Shown: piece after piece, positions 55,110 to 63,674 of the stretch
Layout: every line of letters begins with the position of its first letter
Position numbering within the stretch: position 1 is the stretch's first letter
Assembly (NCBI GenBank): GCA_022824465.1
Contig: JAJDZV010000009.1
Span: 124,001-188,000 of the forward strand
Reading direction: 5' to 3'
DNA length: 64,000 nucleotides
Source of the DNA: Anaerolineae bacterium
GTDB lineage: Bacteria > Chloroflexota > Anaerolineae > Aggregatilineales > Phototrophicaceae
Translations under genes and position numbers: made by a program
Notes under the pieces: generated by a model
What the model saw: the letters and a program-made list of their open reading frames with translations, nothing else
Database searches by the model: none
What the model was told of the DNA's origin: nothing

Positions 55110-55275
55110 CTGACGGTACTCGCGAGCGTATAACAACGATGCTAGCGATTCAATTGCTCGGCAACAGGGACAAATACGCCAAGTCCCCCAACAAGGAATT
55201 GTTAAAATGTGAAAAGGCTAAGGAAGTGTAACGGTAAATTCCGTCGGAACACCCCAAAGCGCGTAATCCACCCGT

Positions 55276-56403
55276 TTACCATTCCAGCAAGATGGCAGCT
55301 ATCAGCGTGGCTTGACGGGGTAAGCTGTCGATGATTACGTGCTCATGCGCGGTGTGAGCGCCATCGCCGTGCGCGCCCAAGCCATCCAGCGTCGGGATTC
55401 CCATCGCGGCGGTGAAATTGCCGTCGGAGCCGCCGCCGGCGCCGTCTTCGTAAATGGTCAGGCCATAACGCTCGCCGATCGCGGCCGCCTTCTCGAACAG
55501 GTCCGGGCGCCTTTCCATCGGCGGGCGATGGTGCTTGCGCTGGCACGTGACTATGGCGCCGGGCATCTTGGGATACAAATTGCCTAGCGCCGCGTGCAAG
55601 CCGTCCATCGCCTCAATAGTGAGCGCCCGCGTATCGATTTGCGCTGTTACGCGAGCGGGAATCACGTTGCCTGCCGAGCCGCCTTCGACCATCGTGACGG
55701 ACACCGACGTGCCGTACTTGAGATCATTCAGCCGGTTGATTTCCAGCGCCTGCTGGGCGAATTCGATGATCGCGTTGATGCCTTCCTGCGGCGCGATGCC
55801 AGCATGCGATGCCCGGCCCTCGATGACAAGCTCATACTTGCCGCCGCCCTTGCGCCAGGTCTTTATAGCGCCTTCCTTGGTCGCCGGCTCTGGCACGAGC
55901 GCCAGCGCGCAATCGGCCGCCGTCGCCTTAATGAGCGCTTCGCTGCGCGGGCTGCCGATTTCTTCGTCGGTCGTCACGAGCAGATGAAGGGGCCGATTCG
56001 GCATCTGTCCGCGCTCACGCAGGGCCTGAATCGCCTCCAGCGCGCTGACCACGCCACCTTTCATGTCCAAGGCGCCGGGTCCATAGAAGCGTCCGTCCTC
56101 GCAGCGAATGGGCATCGACGACAAGGCGCCAATCGGGTGAACCGTGTCGATATGGACCAGAAACAGGTACGGCTTTCCCGGCGCGTTCGGGTTCCAGGTC
56201 GCATGCAGGATGTCGCCCACATCGGACTGCGGTATGCGCCGTATGGATTGCGCGCCCAGCGTACGGATCTTTGCCTCCAGGAAGTCCACCAACTGGTCCA
56301 CCTTGCCTTTGTCGCGTGTGAAGCTTTCGCGCGCGACCATTTCGGTCAAGAGATCAAGCATCTGGCTCCGCCGGCTGCGGAAGTAATCAAGCAAATTGGA
56401 CAT
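55276..56403 (-). CDS. M20-family metallopeptidase
   Basis: The 375-residue cytosolic di-zinc hydrolase is of the carboxypeptidase G2/ArgE type. Metal ligands are in LFLVHIDTVHP, YGPGALDMKGGVVSAL, VTTDEEIGSPRSE, LVPEP and, near the end, AHGDGAHTAHEHVI. The lid domain has SHAGIAPQEGINAI, and GGGSDGNFTAAMGIPTLDGL is the conserved late block. The ATG at 56403 gives MSNLLDYFRSRR; the longer frame would overlap the upstream gene. Likely substrates are peptides or N-acyl amino acids. Confidence 0.9.
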   Translation of the reverse strand: MSNLLDYFRSRRSQMLDLLTEMVARESFTRDKGKVDQLVDFLEAKIRTLGAQSIRRIPQSDVGDILHATWNPNAPGKPYLFLVHIDTVHPIGALSSMPIRCEDGRFYGPGALDMKGGVVSALEAIQALRERGQMPNRPLHLLVTTDEEIGSPRSEALIKATAADCALALVPEPATKEGAIKTWRKGGGKYELVIEGRASHAGIAPQEGINAIIEFAQQALEINRLNDLKYGTSVSVTMVEGGSAGNVIPARVTAQIDTRALTIEAMDGLHAALGNLYPKMPGAIVTCQRKHHRPPMERRPDLFEKAAAIGERYGLTIYEDGAGGGSDGNFTAAMGIPTLDGLGAHGDGAHTAHEHVIIDSLPRQATLIAAILLEW

Positions 56404-56440
56404 CGTTGGTTTATCCTTTGGCTTATTCTCCAGCGCTGGT

Positions 56441-57337
56441 TTAGCCGGCGCCAAGCTGGCTATGAATCCACAGCAGCAACTCGTCTTCAAGGTCCGGCTG
56501 AACCTGCAGCAAGGCGGCGCCGCGCCCTGCCGACACGTGAACTACGCGCGTCTCGCCGCGGGCGGCTGCTGCCAGCGCCGCAACGGTATCGAGCGCTTCG
56601 GGATCATTTTCGCCGGCAGCCAGCCACAGAGGCCGCGCGCCATAAGACGGAAGCATGTTCAGCAGCGTACCGCGCGTAAGCGGGCTGAGCAGCGCCAGCG
56701 CATCACAAAGCGAATTAACAGCGCAACCAAGCAGCGCCAGATCCGCCGCCCGGCCTTCTGCGATAACACCGACTATGCCGGCATCGATGTTTGGCAAGGC
56801 AATCAGCGATTGCAGCATCGTCTCAATCTGCCGCGCTTGCGTCGTCGAGTCGATCTGGAGCGCCAGCGCGACATAGCCGTTGCTGGCTAGCTTCGCGGGC
56901 AAGCCGCCCCACGCGCTCACATTCTGGCTCAGGAGCAGCGCGCCGGGCCTGCGCAGCCCTTCGGTCTGATAAAGCTCGCCTCGTATGAAAGCGTCGGCAT
57001 CGAGCAGAACGGTCACGCCGCGCTCTGACTCACCTGTCGGCGCGGGCGGCAGCACTGAGCCCGATGGCAAAGACGCCAGTACGGGGCTGGTCTCACCTAT
57101 AGCGCGCCTGTCGCCGCTGTATAAATCTTCCGAGCTAAGGATCTCAATTGTCGGCGTCAAGTTCTCTCGCGGCGCGATCGTGACGCTTGGCGTCGAAGCA
57201 GGCTCAACGTCAACCAGCAGGCGGCAACCAGCCAACAGCATCATGGCGAGCGCTGCCAGGATGAAGATCCGCTGAGGACGCCACAACCATGCCCGCCAGC
57301 CCGAGCGCTCATTGAAGTCGTCAAATGCCGACCGCAT
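56441..57337 (-). CDS. Putative lipoprotein with alpha/beta-hydrolase-like domain
   Basis: The 298-residue protein has a basic N-terminus, a hydrophobic segment and a lipobox LLAGC (Cys 38), so it is probably lipid-anchored outside the membrane. A Ser/Thr/Pro-rich linker follows. The domain after about residue 105 has hydrolase-like features (GALLLSQNVSAWGGLPAKLA, NGYVALALQID, GIVGVIAEGRAADLALLGC), but the usual nucleophile GxSxG is replaced by VIAEGR, so it may be inactive. Its start overlaps the end of the methyltransferase gene by 17 bp. Function unknown. Confidence 0.7.
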   Translation of the reverse strand: MRSAFDDFNERSGWRAWLWRPQRIFILAALAMMLLAGCRLLVDVEPASTPSVTIAPRENLTPTIEILSSEDLYSGDRRAIGETSPVLASLPSGSVLPPAPTGESERGVTVLLDADAFIRGELYQTEGLRRPGALLLSQNVSAWGGLPAKLASNGYVALALQIDSTTQARQIETMLQSLIALPNIDAGIVGVIAEGRAADLALLGCAVNSLCDALALLSPLTRGTLLNMLPSYGARPLWLAAGENDPEALDTVAALAAAARGETRVVHVSAGRGAALLQVQPDLEDELLLWIHSQLGAG

Positions 57338-58088
57338 GGACGATCATCCGCTCGCTTTCAGCGTCATAGGGGGCGCCCTCTGTATCACCCTGTACGGAAC
57401 GCACGGCGAATCCGCAACGCTCCAGCAGGAGACGCAACTCCGGCAAGAAGAAATAACGCAATTGATGCGGCGCGATCAGTCGCTTGACCATGCCCTCGCC
57501 ATCAATCTCATCGTATATCCATTCTACGTTGAGAACCTGGCGCGCGCGGTCGAGATAGCTGACCGATTGCAGCATGATCAAATGGCCCGTATCGGGATCG
57601 AGGAAGCTGCGCTCGAGATTCAGCGCGTCACTATCTTCGGCGGCAAAGGCGGGACCGGCGTTGGGCAAATCGATCACCAGCCGGCCCTCAGCCGCGAGGC
57701 ACGCGCGCAGATTTCGCAGCAGCGCTATTTGCCCGTCCAACTCATGAAAATGCATCAATAAATTGTATGTCAGCAGGATCAAGCCGAATTCGCGCGACCA
57801 GATGTGCTTCGCGGCATCTGCGCGCAGGAAAGAAACTCGTTCTTGCAATGCTGGCAGCAGCTCAAGTTTGTCTTGCAGCCGGCTCAGCATCGCGTGGTCG
57901 TTATCAATGCCGTGCGCTTTATATCCGGCCTGCGCCAGATGAATCAGCACGCGCCCGGCGCCGCAGCCGATATCGAGAATGCCGCCGGTGGTTTCCGCCG
58001 CCAGCTTGCTGTACATAGCGAGATCATCAGTTTTGTCGCTGTTCTCAGCATCGTAGAAGCGCGCCACTGAAGAATAGAAGGCCGACAT
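57321..58088 (-). CDS. Class I SAM-dependent methyltransferase
   Basis: The 255-residue protein opens FYSSVARFYDAENSDKTDDL, then has motif I ILDIGCGAGRVLIHLAQAG, the acidic AHGIDNDHAMLSRL, LRADAAKHI and LNVEWIYDEIDGEG in the later beta sheet. It resembles small-molecule methyltransferases of the Methyltransf_25 type. The substrate is unknown. It lies 36 bp after the thiolase gene on the same strand. Confidence 0.85.
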   Translation of the reverse strand: MSAFYSSVARFYDAENSDKTDDLAMYSKLAAETTGGILDIGCGAGRVLIHLAQAGYKAHGIDNDHAMLSRLQDKLELLPALQERVSFLRADAAKHIWSREFGLILLTYNLLMHFHELDGQIALLRNLRACLAAEGRLVIDLPNAGPAFAAEDSDALNLERSFLDPDTGHLIMLQSVSYLDRARQVLNVEWIYDEIDGEGMVKRLIAPHQLRYFFLPELRLLLERCGFAVRSVQGDTEGAPYDAESERMIVHAVGI

Positions 58089-58124
58089 GCCGGCTCCCGC
58101 GGACTCGTTCGTCGGTCCGAGTCG

Positions 58125-59309
58125 TCAGTTCAGATTCTCAAGAATGCCAGCCGCGCCCATCCCGCCGCCGATGCACATGGTCACCATGCCATGCTTGCTG
58201 TCGCGGCGTTTCATCTCGTTGATGATTTGCACGGTCAGTTTGGCGCCGGTACAGCCCAGAGGATGACCGAGCGCGATGGCGCCGCCGTTGACGTTCACAA
58301 TCTCCGGATTCAGCTCCAATTCGCGTATGACCGCCAGCGACTGCGAGGCGAATGCTTCGTTGAGTTCGATGAGGTCGATATCGTCCCAGCGCAGGCCGCA
58401 GCGCTCCAGCGCTTTTGGCGCCGCTTTGATCGGACCGACCCCCATAATTTCCGGACGGACGCCGGCCACGGCAAATCCGACAAAACGAGCCAGCGGCTGC
58501 AAGCCCAGACGCTCGGCATTCTCCCGCTCCATCACGATGACAGCCGCAGCGCCATCGCTCAAGGGGCTGGAGTTGCCGGCAGTCACTGAGCCGTTGGGCT
58601 TGAAGACCGGCTTCAAAGCGGCGAGCGCCTCCACGGTGGTTTCACGCCGCAAATGCTCATCCCGGTCGAGTATCTTGTTGACAACCACCGGTCTGCCATC
58701 GTCTCCCACCACCGTCTCCTCCCATTCAAACGGGACGATCTCTTGGGCGAAAAAGCCGGCATCGGTGGCTTCGGCCGCTTTGCGATGGCTGTTGCAGGCA
58801 AATTGGTCCATGTCTTCGCGACTGATGCCGAATTCGGAAACAACGCGTTCCGCCGTCAAGCCCATGCTCATATAGACCTTGGGATCGTTTTCCGCCATGT
58901 GTGGATTGGGGCTGAGGTGATGGCCCGTCATCGGCACGGAAGACATCGACTCGGCGCCGCCAGCGATCACGACATCAGCTTGGTCGGCGATGACACTGTT
59001 AGCCGCCAGCGCGATCGTTTGCAAGCCACTCGAGCAGAAGCGATTGACCGTCTGCCCGGGCGTATCCACGGGCAAGCCGGCGCGCAGAGCGATGACGCGA
59101 GCGAAATTCATGCCTTGCGAGCCCTCCGGCATAGCGCAGCCCATGATCACGTCGTCAATGTCTTGCGGGTCCAGTTTGCCAGCGGTCTTCTCCAGCAAGT
59201 CCTTGATGACGGTCGCCGCCATGTCATCCGAGCGCGCGTTTTTCGTGCTGCCGCGGACGGCCTTGCCGACGGCTGTGCGCGATGCCGCTACGATTACTGC
59301 TTGGCGCAT
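58125..59309 (-). CDS. fadA: Acetyl-CoA acyltransferase (thiolase, FadA-like)
   Basis: Catalyses thiolytic cleavage of 3-ketoacyl-CoA in beta-oxidation, or the reverse. It has 394 residues. Active-site residues are the nucleophilic Cys in VNRFCSSGLQTIALAAN, the His in GGAIALGHPLGCTGA and the Cys in MVTMCIGGGMGAAG. Its natural partner is the FadN-like gene at 61234, from which it is separated by an oppositely oriented gene pair. It has its own promoter. Confidence 0.93.
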   Translation of the reverse strand: MRQAVIVAASRTAVGKAVRGSTKNARSDDMAATVIKDLLEKTAGKLDPQDIDDVIMGCAMPEGSQGMNFARVIALRAGLPVDTPGQTVNRFCSSGLQTIALAANSVIADQADVVIAGGAESMSSVPMTGHHLSPNPHMAENDPKVYMSMGLTAERVVSEFGISREDMDQFACNSHRKAAEATDAGFFAQEIVPFEWEETVVGDDGRPVVVNKILDRDEHLRRETTVEALAALKPVFKPNGSVTAGNSSPLSDGAAAVIVMERENAERLGLQPLARFVGFAVAGVRPEIMGVGPIKAAPKALERCGLRWDDIDLIELNEAFASQSLAVIRELELNPEIVNVNGGAIALGHPLGCTGAKLTVQIINEMKRRDSKHGMVTMCIGGGMGAAGILENLN

Positions 59310-59339
59310 TGTCTGCCCCTTTTGGTTTAGAGTCTTCGT

Positions 59340-59367
59340 ATCTTAGCAATTATTCGCGCGCGGTCAA
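59340..59367 (-). promoter_or_regulatory. Promoter for the thiolase gene
   Basis: On the - strand TTGACC (59367-59362), a 16-bp spacer and TAAGAT (59345-59340) preceded by TGC form an extended -10 promoter about 30 bp before the ATG. On the + strand the same gap has TGG-TATTAT (59390-59398), a possible promoter for the ATPase gene. Confidence 0.6.
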
Positions 59368-59420
59368 TGTAGTGGGACGGCTGTGGTATTATGGTTGCTG
59401 ATTGGGTTTGGAGCGATGCT

Positions 59421-60650
59421 ATGGCGAAGAAGCTGCCGTTGAAGTCTTTTCGGCTGAAGAATTTCAAGGCAATCCGGGATAGCGGAGTGGTGAAGTTCAC
59501 GCCGCTGACGGTACTGATTGGCGATAATGGCTCGGGCAAGAGCAGTCTTGTTGAGGGCTTGCAGACTTATCAGAGAATTGTCAAGGATGAGCTGGACGCG
59601 GCGATGGGAATGTGGCGTGGATTTGAATATGTTACCAACCCACCTATGAATCGTGGCACCAATTCAAATCCAGAGTCGCCAAAGATCAATCCAATTGAGT
59701 TTGAAGTGAGCGGGCTTAACCTCTTACCACCACACAGTAAAGGCGAGGCGGCAGACTTCAAGACCGCGATGAAAGTCAACAAAGAACCTACATCAGGACT
59801 GATGCGCATCGAAAAGGAAATAGTCCACTACAGGGACGAAAAGGTACTGGAGCGCGATTCAAAGGGGTTTATCCAGTACGTCAATGATGAGATGCTTTTT
59901 GGTATTCTCCCTGACAAATCGATCATATCAGAGGGGGGAATCTACTACTACGCCAGAGGGGCAGATGACGATGAACGCTTTAGGGATCTCATGGGCTATG
60001 GTATCAGATTCGACTGGCAATTTGTAACGCTCAATCCATGGTCAATGGGCGAGCCCAGACGGGTCAAAGATACGTGGGGGCAAGTTCGCTTGCGGAGCGA
60101 CGGATATAACATTGCAGAGTATCTGCACGATATCCTTCAGCGGTATCCTGAAGTCTTACAAGGAGTATTGGAGACCTTGCAATACGTATTGCCGTACATG
60201 CGCGACTTGAAGCCAGTATTAACTGACGCCCTAGGTCGTCAGGCGCACTTGGAGATGTCCGAGAGAGATTTCAGTGTCATGGGCTGGCTATTGTCTACTG
60301 GGACGCTGCGGATTCTGGCGCTTCTTGCTCTCTTCCGTCATCCTGACACGCCGCGATTAATTGTCATTGAGGAAATCGAGAACGGTCTTGACCCGCGTTC
60401 AGTACAACTAATTGTTGAAGAGATACGCCGGGTCACGGAAAGCGGACAAAGGCAAGTTATATTGACATCGCATTCACCGTACTTGCTAGACCTGTTCGAT
60501 CTGTCTCATATTGTGCTGGTCGAGCGACGGAATGGGGCGCCTACATTCACCAGACCAGATGAACGCCAAGACTTAGACAGCTGGAAGCAGCGGTTTGGTC
60601 CCGGACGTCTTCATGCCTCTGGCCGGCTACGCAATCGGGAACTGGCATGA
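59421..60650 (+). CDS. AAA-family (AAA_21/ABC-type) ATPase of a putative defence pair
   Basis: The 409-residue SMC/ABC-like ATPase opens KSFRLKNFKAIRDSGVVKF and has Walker A LIGDNGSGKSSL, an ABC-type signature region LLSTGTLRILALLALFRHP, Walker B RLIVIEEIENGLDPRS and the His switch ILTSHSPYLLDLFD. The middle (about 75-260) is not recognised. It lacks the TOPRIM nuclease domain found in OLD proteins. GGAG lies 8 nt before the ATG at 59421. It overlaps the next gene by 4 nt (ATGA) and must be expressed with it. The region is visibly AT-richer than the neighbours, suggesting acquisition. Confidence 0.85.
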   Translation: MAKKLPLKSFRLKNFKAIRDSGVVKFTPLTVLIGDNGSGKSSLVEGLQTYQRIVKDELDAAMGMWRGFEYVTNPPMNRGTNSNPESPKINPIEFEVSGLNLLPPHSKGEAADFKTAMKVNKEPTSGLMRIEKEIVHYRDEKVLERDSKGFIQYVNDEMLFGILPDKSIISEGGIYYYARGADDDERFRDLMGYGIRFDWQFVTLNPWSMGEPRRVKDTWGQVRLRSDGYNIAEYLHDILQRYPEVLQGVLETLQYVLPYMRDLKPVLTDALGRQAHLEMSERDFSVMGWLLSTGTLRILALLALFRHPDTPRLIVIEEIENGLDPRSVQLIVEEIRRVTESGQRQVILTSHSPYLLDLFDLSHIVLVERRNGAPTFTRPDERQDLDSWKQRFGPGRLHASGRLRNRELA

Positions 60651-61237
60651 AGGTCGGCATGATATTCGAATGCGTCGATGACGGCCCTGACTTAAAGGTA
60701 TGCGCGCATCTGGCAAAGCGAATAGGACCTGACATTCAAATAGAGCCGGATCCACTGGGAAACAAACGTGAGCTGCTTAACTGCTGTGGTACGTCTGCGG
60801 CGGCGCTATTCGAAATTGGTTGTGAGAGAGTATTTGTAATTTGGGACCTCTATCCCAGCTTCAAGCGCAAAGAAGACCCGTGCCGGCACAATGACAAAGA
60901 ACGGATATTGGAGTCTCTCATTATGGCCGGACTTGGTTCGGCCAATGTGGAACTCATTTGTATTGAGGCCGAACTCGAGTCTTGGCTGGTCGCGGACTAC
61001 AGAGCCGTCCGCGATGTCATCCGAAAGTGGGCGCCCAAAGCCAACATTGGTAGATTGAAGAAAATGACTCAAGAGAAAGACCCAAAGGTTCAGTTGGAGC
61101 GGCTTTTCGAAAAGCATATCGGATGGCCATATGAGGCGCACAATCACGCCGAGCTAATTGTAAAAGCGATGCCAAATCTAAGTCGGCTGCGGAAAGTAGA
61201 TTCGTTTCGCCGGTTCGAGACAAAGTTGACCAATTAA
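60647..61237 (+). CDS. DUF4276-like protein, partner of the ATPase
   Basis: The 196-residue protein matches the DUF4276 plan, a TOPRIM-related fold: a first strand with an acid (MKVGMIFECVDDGPDLKV), an acidic strand end RVFVIWDLYPSF, and the conserved EAELESWLVADYRAVRDVI. The second Asp of the TOPRIM DxD is a Tyr here (DLY), so nuclease activity is uncertain. DUF4276 genes are commonly paired with AAA ATPases in genomic islands. The gene ends 4 nt inside the converging FadN-like gene. The family call is by motif memory and is moderately sure. Confidence 0.65.
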   Translation: MKVGMIFECVDDGPDLKVCAHLAKRIGPDIQIEPDPLGNKRELLNCCGTSAAALFEIGCERVFVIWDLYPSFKRKEDPCRHNDKERILESLIMAGLGSANVELICIEAELESWLVADYRAVRDVIRKWAPKANIGRLKKMTQEKDPKVQLERLFEKHIGWPYEAHNHAELIVKAMPNLSRLRKVDSFRRFETKLTN

Positions 61238-63621
61238 TTCCGCAGCGGCTTATTCGTCTGCAGCATGTGCATGATGCGCTCCTGCGTTTTGGTCTCCATA
61301 ATCAAGCTCAGGAATGCCTCGCGCTCGAGATTGAGCAGGAATTGCTGATCCACCCATTGCGGCTCAGCCAGCGCCGCGCCCGTCAAAATATACGCCAGCT
61401 TCCGCGCGATCAGCGCATCATGCTCGCTGGCGTAACCCGCTTCCACAAAACCGGCTACGCCGATCAGCAACGCGGCATAAGCATCGCGACCGGCCGCAAA
61501 GACCGGCTCCGGTTTCCGCGGGACATAGGTTTCGCTCATTGCCAGCGCCAGCTTCTTCGCCTCGCCCAGCAGATGGGCGCGATTCATCACGATCTTGTCC
61601 GACTCCGCCAGCAAGCCGAGCGCCTTCGCTTCCTTGGCGCTGCCGCTTACCTTGGCCATCGCTATCGCTTCGAATGCTCTCTGCAAGCCCGCCAGCACAT
61701 CGTCCGAGCCGCCGCGAGCCAGTGGATTGACCAGCCGCCGCGCCATCTCTTTGCAGCCGCCGCCCGCCGGCACCAAGCCGACCCCGACCTCGACCAAGCC
61801 CATATATAACTCGGCATGGGCGACAACCGCCGCGCCCGACATGACCAACTCCGCGCCGCCGCCCAGCGCCATATTGTGCGCAGCTACTACGACGGGTTTA
61901 GGCGCGTATCGCAAAGCCTGGGTCAAATCTTGCAGGCTGACCAAGACCTTCTCAATGCCTTCCAGCCCCGCCATCAGCGCCGCTGGATCGAGATTCGCGC
62001 CGATGGAAAACCGCTCGCCATCGTTGCCAATCACAAGCGCCTTGTGTTCGTCCCGCGCCAGAATATCCAGCGCCTGCCAGCCCGATTCGACCAATCCTGG
62101 CGTGATGCTGTTCTGCTTGGTCTTGAATTCCCAGAGCAAGACGCCATCGCCCATACTGTAAATTGCGCCATCGCCATTGCTGTATACTTCGGCGCCGGAA
62201 GCGCGCAAATCGGCAATCGTGATCTCGCGCGGGTCGCGGACCAAGGGCAGGTAGGCGCCGTCTTGCGGACTATAGAAGCCAGTGACCTTGCCTTGCGCAT
62301 CTCGCTGGTAGAAGGTCATATGTCCGGCGGCGATCATCGCTTTGACCCAGTCTGCCACCGGATAGCCATCGGCCTCAAAGCGGTCGATCGTCTCCGCCGG
62401 GCCGATTGCATCCCAAATCTCGAAGGGTCCCATTTGATGGGCGAAACCCCACTTTTGGGCCTTGTCGATGTTGACGATGGTATCCGTCACTTCCGGCACG
62501 CGGTTGGAGGCGTATGCCAGCAAGAAGGCATGCAAATGCCATAAATATCGACCGGCGCGGTCATCAGCGTTAATGAGCAGGCGGATGCGTTCGCCGAGGG
62601 GTTCAGCATTGCGGTATTGGCCCACGCTATCGAAACGCGGCTTGCTCGGCGGTTCGTACTTCAGCGTCTTCAGGTTGAGCGCCCAAAGTTCTTTTTTCCC
62701 GCCGTCGCGCCGCATGTGATAAAAGCCTCTGCCCGTCTTGCGCCCCAGCCAGGCGCGCTCCAGCAACTTATCGGAAAGCGCCGCGTTCTTTTCATGCAGC
62801 AGCAGCTCCCGCGCCGGGTCATCGGGAATCGCATGATAAAGATTGCGCGCCACTCCAACGGCGATATCGAAGCCGACCAGGTCGTTCAGGCTGAAAGTCG
62901 CCGTCTTGGGACGTCCGATCAGCGGACCGGTGAGGGCGTCGACTTCTTCGACGGTATAGCCATGATCCAGCGCGTAGTTGGTCGCTTGCATGCCCGACAT
63001 CGACATGAAACGATTGCCGATGAAGTTGGGCCTGTCGTTGCAAAGCACCGTGCCCTTGCCCAATGTCTCGGCGCCGAAGCGCATCATAGTGTCCACGATT
63101 TCCCGATCGCAGCCGGCGTGCGGGATGATCTCGAGCAGGCGCAAATAGCGCGGCGGATTGAAGAAATGCGTGCCGAGGAAACGGCGCGTGAATTGCCGCG
63201 GCAAGCCCCCAGCGATGCTGGCTATGGGAATCCCGGAGGTATTCGTCGTCACGATAGCATCGTCGTGAACGACGTCAACCAGCCGCTTCATCAAGGCGCG
63301 CTTGACTTCAAGATTCTCCACGATGGCTTCGATGACCCAGTCGGCGTCAGACACCTGGTTCAAGTCGTCTTCGATATTGCCGATGTGAATTTTGTCCAGG
63401 TCATCGGCGCAGTACAATTGCGGCGGCCGGCTTCTACCCAACGCTTTGAGATTGCCGGCGACGACCGCGTTGCGCGCCTTCGGTCCATCTTCCGGCGCGC
63501 TATCCGGCGGCGGAATATCCAGCAGAAGCGTCTCTATACCGACGCCAGCCAAGAGCGCCGCGATGCCGCCGCCCATCGTGCCCGAGCCAATCACGGCCGC
63601 TTTCTTGATCTCGTAACCCAT
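61234..63621 (-). CDS. fadN: 3-hydroxyacyl-CoA dehydrogenase / enoyl-CoA hydratase fusion (FadN-like)
   Basis: This bifunctional beta-oxidation enzyme has 795 residues. The dehydrogenase comes first: NAD-binding AAVIGSGTMGGGIAALLAG, catalytic His in RRFLGTHFFNPPRYLRLLE, then NRFMSMSGMQATNYALDHG in the C-terminal dehydrogenase domain. The crotonase domain follows: SIGANLD, NMALGGGAELVMSGAAVVA, and a Glu in GLVEVGVGLVPAGGG. Domain order is that of B. subtilis FadN and the reverse of E. coli FadB. GGAAAGG precedes the ATG. The SDR gene upstream is probably in the same transcript. Confidence 0.93.
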   Translation of the reverse strand: MGYEIKKAAVIGSGTMGGGIAALLAGVGIETLLLDIPPPDSAPEDGPKARNAVVAGNLKALGRSRPPQLYCADDLDKIHIGNIEDDLNQVSDADWVIEAIVENLEVKRALMKRLVDVVHDDAIVTTNTSGIPIASIAGGLPRQFTRRFLGTHFFNPPRYLRLLEIIPHAGCDREIVDTMMRFGAETLGKGTVLCNDRPNFIGNRFMSMSGMQATNYALDHGYTVEEVDALTGPLIGRPKTATFSLNDLVGFDIAVGVARNLYHAIPDDPARELLLHEKNAALSDKLLERAWLGRKTGRGFYHMRRDGGKKELWALNLKTLKYEPPSKPRFDSVGQYRNAEPLGERIRLLINADDRAGRYLWHLHAFLLAYASNRVPEVTDTIVNIDKAQKWGFAHQMGPFEIWDAIGPAETIDRFEADGYPVADWVKAMIAAGHMTFYQRDAQGKVTGFYSPQDGAYLPLVRDPREITIADLRASGAEVYSNGDGAIYSMGDGVLLWEFKTKQNSITPGLVESGWQALDILARDEHKALVIGNDGERFSIGANLDPAALMAGLEGIEKVLVSLQDLTQALRYAPKPVVVAAHNMALGGGAELVMSGAAVVAHAELYMGLVEVGVGLVPAGGGCKEMARRLVNPLARGGSDDVLAGLQRAFEAIAMAKVSGSAKEAKALGLLAESDKIVMNRAHLLGEAKKLALAMSETYVPRKPEPVFAAGRDAYAALLIGVAGFVEAGYASEHDALIARKLAYILTGAALAEPQWVDQQFLLNLEREAFLSLIMETKTQERIMHMLQTNKPLRN

Positions 63622-63674
63622 TTGCGCTATTGCCTTTCCCGATTGTCAATGCCAGCCAGCAAGAGCAGCCTCCC

